Source: UBA4971 sp900019985 (GTDB lineage: Bacteria > Bacillota > SHA-98 > UBA4971). From it: a DNA stretch of 64,000 bases. Below the pieces are notes generated by a model. The model saw only the letters and a list, made by a program, of their open reading frames with translations. It made no database searches and was not told the DNA's origin. The translations under genes and the position numbers were made by a program. Shown here in pieces: positions 16,287 through 24,163 of the stretch. The stretch lies in NCBI GenBank assembly GCA_050949175.1, contig JBMNFG010000011.1:62001-126000 (forward strand), given 5' to 3'. Within the stretch, counting starts at the first letter, position 1. The number at the start of each line of letters is the position of its first letter.

Positions 16287-17015
16287 ATGGGTTTATTTGG
16301 ACGACAAAGGAAGAACTCTGATGAACTCTCAGAACTCATCATGCATTATGATCCCAGATCTCCGGTGTCTGAAGCCTTTCGGACACTCAGGACTAATCTA
16401 GAGTTCGTGTCGCCGGGAAAGAGATTGAACTCCATATTGATTAGCAGTGCTGGGCCTAATGAAGGGAAAAGCATAGTTGCTGCAAATCTTGCAATATCAT
16501 TGGCTCAAGCCGGCAAGCAAGTGATCCTTGTCGACGCTGATTTGCGTAGGCCCATGCAACATAAGCTATTCTCGTTGCCTAATAGAGCAGGACTTACCAC
16601 CTTGCTTGTAAAAGATGAAAAAGAGACGGTAAGCCAAGATACGCCGGTGCCCGGCCTTAAGGTTATTACCAGCGGTCACCTGCCTCCTAACCCTTCGGAA
16701 CTCATTGCATCAAGCAGAATGGATTCTGTAATAGGTTTTCTTGCAGATAGCGCAGATATCGTCATATACGACTCTCCTCCTATGGCGGTAGTAACTGATG
16801 CGACTCTCCTTGGGGTAAAGCTTGATGGGGTGCTCTTAGTAGTAAGGCTGGGGATTACATCACGAGATGCGGCGAAAAAGACCCGAGAGCTGTTGACTAC
16901 ATCCCGGGCAAATGTCTTGGGAGTAGTAGTCAACGATATGACACACAGACACGGTCACGGTCATCATTATTACTACTATTATTACTACGGTGACAATGAG
17001 AATGAACACGACTGA
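16287..17015 (+). CDS. Bacterial tyrosine kinase of the CpsD/CapB/Wze type
   Basis: BY-kinase that autophosphorylates its tail and cycles with the Wzz protein during capsule/EPS assembly. Walker A is SSAGPNEGKSIVAANLAISL, Walker A' is VILVDADLRRP, and Walker B is IVIYDSPPM. The C-terminus carries a His-rich stretch and seven consecutive tyrosines before GDNENEHD, the phosphorylation cluster. The split arrangement (activator on the preceding Wzz protein, kinase alone) is the Firmicute pattern; proteobacterial Wzc is fused. The start ATG has TGGAGGA upstream. The His-rich segment before the tyrosines is an oddity and could bind metal. Confidence 0.95.
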   Translation: MGLFGRQRKNSDELSELIMHYDPRSPVSEAFRTLRTNLEFVSPGKRLNSILISSAGPNEGKSIVAANLAISLAQAGKQVILVDADLRRPMQHKLFSLPNRAGLTTLLVKDEKETVSQDTPVPGLKVITSGHLPPNPSELIASSRMDSVIGFLADSADIVIYDSPPMAVVTDATLLGVKLDGVLLVVRLGITSRDAAKKTRELLTTSRANVLGVVVNDMTHRHGHGHHYYYYYYYGDNENEHD

Positions 17016-17023
17016 AACTCCGG

Positions 17024-17869
17024 GTGATGCGAGGGGCGATGTCGAGTGACAGTGGTTTCCCCATGAAAGGCTATGTAGATATCCATGTTCATATTCTTCC
17101 CGGGTTTGATGACGGCGCAAAAACTGAAGAGGAAGCAGTAATCATGGCTGATATCGCTTCAAAGAGTGGGACAATGAAGGTTGTGGCAACACCTCACGTT
17201 GATCCCTCCGGTCTTGCGCCAAACTGTTCCAAAGCCCAATCAGTCAGGGAAACAACCCTCTGCATTCAGGAATCTATTGATTCTCATGGTATTCCCGTGG
17301 AAGTCGTGCCCGGGATGGAAATAGCGATAGCTCCCGGCCTCGTTGAACATCTTATTCGCGGCGCAATAATACCGATTTCAAACAGTACAAGATACGTCCT
17401 TGTTGAACTCCCATTTCAGTCGATCCCTTCATATGCGGAAGACGAGATCTTCAACATGGCTGCACACGGATACATACCCATTATCGCCCATCCGGAAAGA
17501 AATGTAGAAGTCATCCGTAACCCCAATGTCTTAATGCCGTTTCTTAAGGCAGGCGCATTAACACAGGTTAACGCAGGGAGCCTCTTAGGAAGAGGAGGAC
17601 GGGCTTCTCAAGAGGCTGCGGAGATCCTTATTACACACGGCTTCGCTCACATTATAGCCAGTGACGGACACTCACCTAGATCCCGGAGGCCTCGACTGAA
17701 TCAGGCTTTTGAGGCTGCGTCACGCATTGTGGGTGAAGGCGAAGCTCTGAAGATGGTAAGAGACATTCCTCTTGCAATAACGCTAGGCAGAGATGTGAAA
17801 GTTAAAGAGACGGAGGTGTACCGGGCCCCCCGCAAATGGTGGCAGTTCCGGAGGAAAGACGGCTCATGA
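17024..17869 (+). CDS. PHP-family protein tyrosine phosphatase (CpsB/YwqE-like)
   Basis: Manganese-dependent phosphatase that removes phosphate from the BY-kinase tail. The PHP metal site is visible in YVDIHVHILPGFDDGAKT, in VVATPHVDPSG, in PIIAHPERN and in the late IIASDGHSPRSRRP motif. Size (about 280 residues) is slightly longer than the usual 250. The start is uncertain: GTG 17024, ATG 17027 and ATG 17039 are all in frame and none has a well-spaced site. It is followed with a four-base overlap (ATGA) by the Wzi-like gene, so the two are translationally coupled. Confidence 0.92.
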   Translation: MMRGAMSSDSGFPMKGYVDIHVHILPGFDDGAKTEEEAVIMADIASKSGTMKVVATPHVDPSGLAPNCSKAQSVRETTLCIQESIDSHGIPVEVVPGMEIAIAPGLVEHLIRGAIIPISNSTRYVLVELPFQSIPSYAEDEIFNMAAHGYIPIIAHPERNVEVIRNPNVLMPFLKAGALTQVNAGSLLGRGGRASQEAAEILITHGFAHIIASDGHSPRSRRPRLNQAFEAASRIVGEGEALKMVRDIPLAITLGRDVKVKETEVYRAPRKWWQFRRKDGS

Positions 17870-19182
17870 TGGGTTATGTGAAAAACTCAAGGAGACCCTT
17901 ATATGTCTTGGTGCTATGCACATGCCTCCTAATACCCTCGGCAGCGTGCCTTCTGACGGTTCAGTGCGAAGCAGCACTGTCGTACTTAGAAAATGAAGAA
18001 GACACAGTGTTGCCGAAAACGATTGTACCGGCACTGAAAACCGCATGTATAGACATGGAGGGAAGCTTACACGCTCCGGTTTTTGTGCAAGCCGGACATG
18101 GCTCCGGACTATCCTTGGACAAAATGGAGGTAAGCTTTACCCTACCCTCACTGTCATCACCTTGGGGGCACATCATAGCAACCGGTATGACAGCAGGAAG
18201 GCAACGAATCCAATGGGGGCCGGGCTCAACAGGAGGATTGATCCTTTCAGACCAGGCATCTCTTGACGGCCTTACGTTACACTTCGGTCTAAACAAGGTC
18301 AGCTACACGCAGCTTTACGCAGCAAGAGAGCTCCTATCAGGAAAATGGCTGCTGGCACATAGATTGGAGGGGCAAATCCTTCCCACTATTAGGTTGGGTA
18401 TTTCTGAAGCAATAGCTGTCTCAGAAGGGTTTAAAATGCGATTTGCCCACCTGGCGCCTCTGGTCCCCCGCTACCTGATACAACACTTAACCATGAGAAG
18501 CGACAGAGCACAAGACATATCCACCAATGCGTTTTTCTCAGTGGACGCTTCAATAAATCTAACAGATAACCTCCTGGCATATGCCGAGTTGATGGCTGAC
18601 GATTTCCCGTGGGCACGAAGTGTTAAAGGACGCGTTCCCTATATGGTAGGCAGCCTTGTCGGCGTCAGTTTCACCAAACCTCTGAACCTCGGTGATACGA
18701 GGCAAACCCGTTCTTGCTCTGTTACCGCCGAGTATGTGAGGATTAATAACTATGTCTACAGCCACAAAAACCCTGACAACACGTATGTAACACGTACCGG
18801 ACAACTGATAGGGCATCCACTGGGCCCGGACGCTGACGGTGCTTACATTATACTGGCAACAGATTCGTATCCTGAGACCGGCTTTGAAAGCGGGAACCAT
18901 GTGGCTCTTTTGATGGGCTACGAACGACATGGCGAAGGGGAGCTGGGACAGCCGTGGCACCGATCTCACGGAACAGAACGCGAGTTTCTGTGGGGAGTTG
19001 TTGAGACACGTAAAGTCCTGGGACTTTCCGCATCTATCACTAAGTCACCTGTAGAACTGGAGCTATCCCTCAGAGCGGAAAGCCTGGACAATGCAGGCCA
19101 CGTTCCGGGTGCCCGAGCCATAGAAGGGTGTATTGCCATCACTGCCAGGCTACGTTACAACCATCCTATTTCAAATCTTTGA
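17866..19182 (+). CDS. Wzi-like capsule assembly outer-membrane protein
   Basis: Probable outer-membrane beta-barrel of the Wzi family, which anchors polysaccharide at the surface. An N-terminal signal (about 10-37) precedes a long stretch with alternating hydrophobic beta strands. Family-like points are GRQRIQWGPGSTGGLILSDQ with LDGLTLHFG downstream, HRLEGQILPTIRLGISEAI, a PLVPRYL turn, LLAYAELMADDF, and YVRINNYVYSHKN followed by GQLIGHPLGPDADG. ATG at 17866 follows GGAGGAAAG; the longer frame to 17836 lies inside the phosphatase gene. A Wzi barrel behind a Firmicute-type kinase/phosphatase pair is unusual and supports a diderm cell. Family assignment is from motif memory, not a search. Confidence 0.75.
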   Translation: MMGYVKNSRRPLYVLVLCTCLLIPSAACLLTVQCEAALSYLENEEDTVLPKTIVPALKTACIDMEGSLHAPVFVQAGHGSGLSLDKMEVSFTLPSLSSPWGHIIATGMTAGRQRIQWGPGSTGGLILSDQASLDGLTLHFGLNKVSYTQLYAARELLSGKWLLAHRLEGQILPTIRLGISEAIAVSEGFKMRFAHLAPLVPRYLIQHLTMRSDRAQDISTNAFFSVDASINLTDNLLAYAELMADDFPWARSVKGRVPYMVGSLVGVSFTKPLNLGDTRQTRSCSVTAEYVRINNYVYSHKNPDNTYVTRTGQLIGHPLGPDADGAYIILATDSYPETGFESGNHVALLMGYERHGEGELGQPWHRSHGTEREFLWGVVETRKVLGLSASITKSPVELELSLRAESLDNAGHVPGARAIEGCIAITARLRYNHPISNL

Positions 19183-19232
19183 CAGCTTTGAAGGAATCTC
19201 AGCTAAAGTGTCGAATTCTTTCATGCTGCATT

Positions 19233-19260
19233 TTGTCAGAACTTGATGTTGGCGTAATAT
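19233..19260 (+). promoter_or_regulatory. Candidate promoter of the second Wzz gene
   Basis: TTGTCA (19233-19238), a 16-base spacer and TAATAT (19255-19260), ending 31 bases before the start codon. It suggests separate expression from the upstream EPS genes. Confidence 0.5.
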
Positions 19261-19291
19261 ACAGTTCCACCTTGGGGGAGACGCAAACGCA

Positions 19292-20332
19292 ATGGAACAA
19301 ATGGACTATGAGATCGACCTCATCGAATGCCTGCAAATCCTAGGCAAACGAAAGTGGCTTATTCTTACCCTCGTAATGGTAAGCGCCCTCAGTGCATACA
19401 TAATAAGCGCGAACATGACAAAGATCTACAGTAGCTCATGTAAGGTCATGGTAATACCCAATCCGCTTGCAGGGTCAATCTCTCTTCAGGAAGCCACACC
19501 AAGCGCTCCTCAGGTTAATATCAAGGATTATGTTGAGCTCCTCACCACTCGCGCACTCGTAGAGGAGACCATAGAGAGGCTAGGCTGGCAGACTCCGGCA
19601 GATCGGCAAGAGGTTGACTGTTGGCACAAGAACCTGTCAGCAAGCCAAATAGCCGGAACTAACATGATCTTGGTATCTGCAGAAAACCACAATCCGGAGA
19701 GGATCGCGGTTTTCCTTAATACCTTGATAGAAGTGTTTAGAGAGAAGATACAATCACTGGACTTGCAGACAATTGGAGCAGCTAAAGCTTATATCGCGGA
19801 ACAATTGGCTATCGCAGAGGAAAAACTCAGACAAGATGAGGAAGCGTTACTCAAGTACACACAAGATACTTCCAGTTCCGATTTGACAATCGAGACTATT
19901 GCAGGTGCTGCCAAAACCGTGATTCTTGAGAAGCTCCTTCTTGAGACTACAGCAAAACTGGAGTCTGCAAGAGCAGAAGGTGGTAAGGGGATAGCGGGTT
20001 TAAAGGCAGAGCAAGATGCCATTGATAAAGCGCTCCGTCAAACTAGGGCAGAGCTAGCCGGTATACCCGAGAAAGAAATGGAGATCGCAAGGCTCGAAAG
20101 AAACCTTGGAACAAGCGAGAATGTTTATACCATGCTCCGCGCCAGGTATGAAGAATTGGAGATTCTGGAAGCAGTCGATAAGGTGGAGATTAATGCTATT
20201 GATCCGGCTATTGTGCCTGATAAGCCAATAAGACCTCGGGTTCTTCTCAATACGGCAATAGCCGGCATTCTTGGATTGTTTATAGGAGCAGGCGTTGTCT
20301 TTGTAATGGAGCATATGGACAGGCTAAAATAA
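19292..20332 (+). CDS. Second Wzz-like chain-length determinant, short form
   Basis: Second polysaccharide co-polymerase. Its start (MEQMDYEIDLIECLQILGKR) closely mirrors that of the protein at 14787, with a first helix (about 22-42), a periplasmic part (PVNI/NIKDYVELL, coiled coil about 150-265), a PDKPIRPR motif and a second helix (LLNTAIAGILGLFIGAGVVFVM). It is 346 residues because the periplasmic coiled coil is about 100 residues shorter and the tail stops four residues after HMDR, so it lacks the cytoplasmic kinase-activating tail. It may have arisen by duplication and set a different chain length. GGGGGAG precedes the ATG. Confidence 0.88.
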   Translation: MEQMDYEIDLIECLQILGKRKWLILTLVMVSALSAYIISANMTKIYSSSCKVMVIPNPLAGSISLQEATPSAPQVNIKDYVELLTTRALVEETIERLGWQTPADRQEVDCWHKNLSASQIAGTNMILVSAENHNPERIAVFLNTLIEVFREKIQSLDLQTIGAAKAYIAEQLAIAEEKLRQDEEALLKYTQDTSSSDLTIETIAGAAKTVILEKLLLETTAKLESARAEGGKGIAGLKAEQDAIDKALRQTRAELAGIPEKEMEIARLERNLGTSENVYTMLRARYEELEILEAVDKVEINAIDPAIVPDKPIRPRVLLNTAIAGILGLFIGAGVVFVMEHMDRLK

Positions 20333-20339
20333 AGACGGC

Positions 20340-20927
20340 TTAGGCCTCATGGTACTGTTTCAGTTGTCTGCTGACTTCTTCCAGTTGGGCAGAGAGCTGC
20401 TTCATCTCTGTCTCGGCTACAGATATATAGTAATCCAGTTCCTTCTTGCGTTCGCTTCCGGATTCCCCCATAAGCTTTTTGCACTCTGCATAGATATCCA
20501 AAGCGCGATCTAGCTCACTACGGAGAGATGTCACCCTTTCTTCCGCTGCTTGCGTGCCGAATTGCACATGGGAAACATCAGGAAGCAATACTTCCTGATA
20601 CCATTCAGCTTCATCAGCCCGGTCAAAACTGAGAGAAACGAATATCTGCCGGTCAGGATTTGTCTGGCCTACAGCCTTTACAAAGGCGACAGGGTGCGGC
20701 ACTACAACCCCGCCGACACTGGCTGTAAAAGGTGCTCCCGGCCACACTGTAAGGCTTGCCTGGGACAGCCTCAGGGATATGTCTGCACCGCGAAGATCGC
20801 GCACAAAATGTACGCGATCTACCTGACCGGCGAGAAACCCCATTAAATACGCAAGCACCGGGTCGTCTCCCACCAGTTTAGTGAAGTTATTCAGCGCTTC
20901 AAGCTTCTTGGTTCGACTGATGATCAT
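20340..20927 (-). CDS. Protein of unknown function with C-terminal coiled coil
   Basis: Not recognised. The 195-residue product has no signal or membrane helix. Residues about 1-60 look helical with basic and hydrophobic patches (YLMGFLAGQVDRVHFVRDLRG), about 60-120 are beta-rich (SLTVWPGAPFTASVGGVVV, IFVSLSFDRAD), and about 125-195 form a highly charged heptad-like coiled coil ending QLKQYHEA. The ATG has TGAGGAGC upstream, a good site. The gene is convergent with the second Wzz gene, seven bases apart. Codon use matches the neighbours, so it is likely a real resident gene. Partner or scaffold function is possible; none is assigned. Confidence 0.7.
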   Translation of the reverse strand: MIISRTKKLEALNNFTKLVGDDPVLAYLMGFLAGQVDRVHFVRDLRGADISLRLSQASLTVWPGAPFTASVGGVVVPHPVAFVKAVGQTNPDRQIFVSLSFDRADEAEWYQEVLLPDVSHVQFGTQAAEERVTSLRSELDRALDIYAECKKLMGESGSERKKELDYYISVAETEMKQLSAQLEEVSRQLKQYHEA

Positions 20928-21072
20928 AGCTCCTCAAATCCATCACATGTTGCTCGTCTCAACAAAGACTTTCTGTCACCTATATTGTAACGCAAAACCT
21001 GCACTTTGGCAGTCTTTTCCCAAAAATACCACCTAAAATAGTCTTTACAAGCTCATAACATCGGTATCATGC

Positions 21073-21101
21073 TTGACCCCGGGCCATCTGGCTAATAGAA
21101 T
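21073..21101 (+). promoter_or_regulatory. Promoter of the GT4 glycosyltransferase gene
   Basis: TTGACC (21073-21078), a 17-base spacer and TAGAAT (21096-21101), each five of six to consensus. Transcription would begin about 15 bases before the start codon. Confidence 0.7.
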
Positions 21102-21122
21102 CTGGAAATGGAGGGTACATAA

Positions 21123-22235
21123 TTGAAAGTACTTTTTGAACTACCCTATGCGCAATATGGCGGAACTGAAAAACATGTCTTCACTCTTATTCGTGCACTG
21201 GGCGAAAACATAGAACCTTGCTTGATAACACCCTATGGCCGGTTCGTCCCTGCCTTTCGTGAACTCGGTGTTCCTTATGAGATAATTCCTGAGTTAGCCT
21301 TCAGACCGGGCTTGGGGAACACTCTCAGGCTGCATCATCAGGCTTTTCATAAGCTCTATCAGAAGTTCGGGTTTTCTCTCGTCCACGTCCATGCAGGGAT
21401 AGAGTACGCCGTAGCTGCACATTTCGCTTCACGAAAACTCCCGGATATACCGATGGTGTTTACAGTCCACGGGTACCCGGATGCAGCCAGCTACCTGACA
21501 GGTGGAATCCTTGCAAACAGACTCGTTGACCATGTCATCTGTGTATCTGAGGCCGAGCGCAGGAAGGCGCTGAGATACGGATGGTCCAAGGCGAAGCTAT
21601 CTGTGATCTATAACGGAGTGTCCATGCCCGAGGTTCCGGACACACCCGAGAAGACGAGAGCTTACTGGTGCATCCCGGAATCCGCCTACGTCATCGGCAC
21701 AGTAGCCCGGTTGGATCGGAGAAAAGGCATACACTATCTGATCTCTGCAATGCCAAAGGTTATCTCGAGGTTTCATAATACCATCCTGGTTATAGTAGGC
21801 GACGGCAGCATGCGTGATGAGCTGAGCAGCCTCTCCCGAAAACTCGGGATCAGCCGGAACGTGGTTTTCACAGGCGAGCTCCCGGACCCTAGCCCTATAC
21901 TGTCTATCTTAGATGTTTTTGTCCTTCCGTCTTTAACAGAAGCACTTGGGATAGCGATTCTTGAAGCAATGGCGTTTTCTCTACCTGTAATCGCCTCAAA
22001 TGTCGGCGGGATTCCCGAAGCCGTCGACAACGACAGGACAGGAATCCTTGTTCCGCCAGGCAATCCTGATGCCCTTGGCGAGGCGTTAATAAGATTTGCT
22101 GCGAATCCCAGAATGAGGGAATCATATGGGTCAGCAGGTAGGGAGCGCTTTCTCAAGCTTTTCACCGACTCTGCCATGGCAGATCAAACGCTGGAAGTCT
22201 ACAAGCGTGTACTTGCTAAGAGTCAGGGATGGTAA
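21123..22235 (+). CDS. Glycosyltransferase family 4 (GT-B fold)
   Basis: Transfers a sugar from a nucleotide donor to a lipid, glycan or small acceptor. The N-terminal Rossmann half has a YGGTEKHVFTLI glycine-rich entry; the C-terminal half starts near VIGTVARLDRRKGIHYLI and carries the retaining-enzyme EX7E motif in SLTEALGIAILEAMA, followed by PVIASNVGGIPE. Length of 370 residues is typical. The start codon is TTG with GGAGGG upstream. It follows the EPS locus and may add a residue to that polysaccharide, or make a glycolipid; donor and acceptor cannot be read from sequence. Confidence 0.92.
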   Translation: MKVLFELPYAQYGGTEKHVFTLIRALGENIEPCLITPYGRFVPAFRELGVPYEIIPELAFRPGLGNTLRLHHQAFHKLYQKFGFSLVHVHAGIEYAVAAHFASRKLPDIPMVFTVHGYPDAASYLTGGILANRLVDHVICVSEAERRKALRYGWSKAKLSVIYNGVSMPEVPDTPEKTRAYWCIPESAYVIGTVARLDRRKGIHYLISAMPKVISRFHNTILVIVGDGSMRDELSSLSRKLGISRNVVFTGELPDPSPILSILDVFVLPSLTEALGIAILEAMAFSLPVIASNVGGIPEAVDNDRTGILVPPGNPDALGEALIRFAANPRMRESYGSAGRERFLKLFTDSAMADQTLEVYKRVLAKSQGW

Positions 22236-22240
22236 TCTGC

Positions 22241-22735
22241 TTAACCTTTCCTCCCGGTAGCCTTGTGCACCAATCCGACAGATGCCACTATCCCAAGGGC
22301 GATCAACGAATCGATAGCATGATGCAAAGCTGTTCCCACGCCCACTACAAGTCCTGCTTGCCGCAGGGTGAAACCAAACACGAGCACGATCAAAGCCTCA
22401 CCTATAGCATGGATGGGCAATGTAAACATCAGCACCTTAGAAAATGACATGCCCTCCCTGAATGCAATGGCGCCGACAGCACCGAATACTGCATGCACCA
22501 CTGCCCTGGCAGCGATTATGGGTCCGAGTTTTATGAAGAAGCCAAGGGAGGAGCCTAGACCTACCATCATCGCCACATGCGGACTTATCAGCATCGCAAT
22601 CATTACAGGTACATGGGAAGCTATAGTAGCAGAAAAAGGAGGTATCATGACACTGAGGAAGCCTCCGAATGCCAGTGGAATCAGTAACGCCAGTGCGGTT
22701 AACAGAGCTCCGTAAACAACTTCCCTTGTGTCCAT
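22241..22735 (-). CDS. ECF transporter S-component-like membrane protein
   Basis: Substrate-binding integral membrane subunit of an energy-coupling-factor importer, substrate unknown. The 164-residue product is almost wholly hydrophobic, with about five to six helices, and starts with the REVVYGALLTALALLIPLAFGG pattern common in S-components, where small residues on helix 1 dock with EcfT. No ATPase or EcfT is adjacent; it could use the shared module at 45242-47787 in this window. GGAGGTAG precedes the ATG and a good promoter lies upstream. A related integral membrane family is possible. Confidence 0.65.
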   Translation of the reverse strand: MDTREVVYGALLTALALLIPLAFGGFLSVMIPPFSATIASHVPVMIAMLISPHVAMMVGLGSSLGFFIKLGPIIAARAVVHAVFGAVGAIAFREGMSFSKVLMFTLPIHAIGEALIVLVFGFTLRQAGLVVGVGTALHHAIDSLIALGIVASVGLVHKATGRKG

Positions 22736-22795
22736 TGAGCTACCTCCTGAAGCCTCTCATTCTACGTAAACTGAGCTGTATTGTTCAGCGATTAC

Positions 22796-22824
22796 ATAAT
22801 AAGATATCACAGGCAGGCTGTCAT
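22796..22824 (-). promoter_or_regulatory. Promoter of the ECF S-component gene
   Basis: ATGACA (22824-22819), a 17-base spacer and TATTAT (22801-22796) on the minus strand, each five of six to consensus. It sits between the S-component gene and the upstream glucodextranase-C-like gene, so the two can be expressed separately. Confidence 0.65.
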
Positions 22825-22857
22825 CGCAACGGCTCCGCCCAATCACTTAGGAGGTAT

Positions 22858-23784
22858 TCAAGCTCTTTTACGCCTGATCCATATGAATAATACGCCTCCC
22901 ACTAACACCAACGCTATGACCACCGCTAGAATCACATGCGTAAACGATAATCCAAAGAATGCAGCACCTGATTTGGACAGCCCTTGAGACACCGGCACGA
23001 GGACTGCAAGAGTGCCTTTGTCTACATCATAGGAACCTAGGAGCCTTTCCTGAGAGAACCTCCCTCCGTGAGGCGCCAGCATGTCGATTACGTTTGGATT
23101 ATACTCGAGATTACTTCCACCTCCGAAAGTCCATGAACTAGCCTCTTCCATGACAGGACGGAAATCGTCTTCTCCGAATGCATCCTGAGAACCGATGAGA
23201 ACATAGTAGCCCCAGCTCGCTTCAGGCTCCCCAATAATGGGTAGAGGCACCTTCACACGAATGGTCTTGCCGTCACGAAGGACACCTGCTTCAAGCCCGT
23301 CGGATATTCCTTTGGATTCTTCGTCGTCATTGGATGTAAAAGCCCTGCATCCTCCCCATCCTAGAGCCTTGATGAAGATATCCCAGCCGTACTTCCTGTC
23401 AAAAGCAACCATAGCACCTTTTCGAAAGGTATCTGTCCTGCCTGCACCTTTCGTTGTGTCTATGTAGATGTTTATAAGCTGATGGCTGAAGCCTTCAGGC
23501 GCGTTCCATGTATTCGTGACTTCGCGAAAAGCCAGGTCAAAGTATACATATTCCACGTCGTAACTGACACGGAAAGACAAAAGGTCAAACAAGCCGGGTA
23601 TGAACGCTTTGTGTGTAGGGTAAGTATATGTGCCTGGGCCGTAATCATCCCCTTTAGGATCGTTCATCTCAAAGGCAATAACCGGCTCAGCTGAAGCTAT
23701 CTGTGCCCGCAAGCCGACAAGGGCAGTAACAGTAATCACCGCTGCAATAACACACAGAACCGCTTTCACATCGGTGCGCCGCAT
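22858..23784 (-). CDS. Membrane-anchored glucodextranase-C-like (DOMON-type) protein
   Basis: Exported carbohydrate-binding-type protein. It has an N-terminal signal (about 8-32), a beta-sandwich region (about 35-260) with the family-like start DPKGDDYGPGTYTYPTH, DLLSFRVSYDVEYVYFDLAFREV and INIYIDTT, and a C-terminal membrane helix (VILAVVIALVLVGGVLFIWI) followed by RRKRA. The pattern resembles the C-terminal domain of glucodextranase and pullulanase-associated proteins; no glycosidase domain is present. It probably faces outward, tethered to the inner membrane, and could bind a glucan or a membrane-enzyme partner. TAGGAGG precedes the ATG. Neighbours include a ROK kinase and a sugar ABC ATPase. 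Confidence 0.75.
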   Translation of the reverse strand: MRRTDVKAVLCVIAAVITVTALVGLRAQIASAEPVIAFEMNDPKGDDYGPGTYTYPTHKAFIPGLFDLLSFRVSYDVEYVYFDLAFREVTNTWNAPEGFSHQLINIYIDTTKGAGRTDTFRKGAMVAFDRKYGWDIFIKALGWGGCRAFTSNDDEESKGISDGLEAGVLRDGKTIRVKVPLPIIGEPEASWGYYVLIGSQDAFGEDDFRPVMEEASSWTFGGGSNLEYNPNVIDMLAPHGGRFSQERLLGSYDVDKGTLAVLVPVSQGLSKSGAAFFGLSFTHVILAVVIALVLVGGVLFIWIRRKRA

Positions 23785-23830
23785 CCCATCAATCCTCCTA
23801 TCCTAAAGACATGCTTCGCCGTAGGTGACC

Positions 23831-23857
23831 GGCAGGGCCGGATTGGGTCTCCCTGCC
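23831..23857. repeat. Short inverted repeat in the leader of the glucodextranase-C-like gene
   Basis: GGCAGGG (23831-23837) and CCCTGCC (23851-23857) form a perfect 7-bp stem with a 13-base loop, 47 bases ahead of the gene start. No U-tract follows. Confidence 0.5.
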
Positions 23858-23952
23858 CTAATGTACTTATTCGCGCACCTTCTATGTAATGCCGCAGTAG
23901 TACCTGCCCTTCGCGTTTGCCCTTCAAGCCTGGTTCTTACACTCCTCGGAAA

Positions 23953-24063
23953 GTGGCCGATGTTGCACTCAGGGACGGCGCCCCCAGCAGGGTCGCCTTG
24001 ACAAAATTCGGCCCGTAAGCCAGTGGCCGGATTTTGACACCCCTCGTTGCAATCATCGGCCAC
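23953..24063. other. Highly structured non-coding block (multi-branched inverted repeats)
   Basis: Between the ROK gene and the glucodextranase-C-like gene (about 380 bases without a convincing gene). Outer arms GTGGCCGATGTTGCA (23953-23967) and TGCAA-T-CATCGGCCAC (24048-24063) pair over 15 bases with one bulge; AGGG (23971-23974) and CCCT (24041-24044) continue the stem. Inside are two hairpins: GGCGcCCC with GGGtCGCC (about 23978-23998) and CAAAATTCGGCC (24002-24013) with GGCCGGATTTTG (24025-24036). The result is a three-way-junction fold on either strand. It may be a structured RNA or leader for the downstream gene, or the remnant end of an insertion element (IS21-like ends have similar repeated TGGCC/TCAAAAT segments). 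Undetermined. Confidence 0.6.
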
Positions 24064-24163
24064 CCTTGCGAAACAGAAACATAAGGTGGTGAGAGGCAGG
24101 CATTGCACCCAAAGACGGTGACCCCTAAGCTTTCACCGTATTTAGATTTATCGGAGCCTGTCA

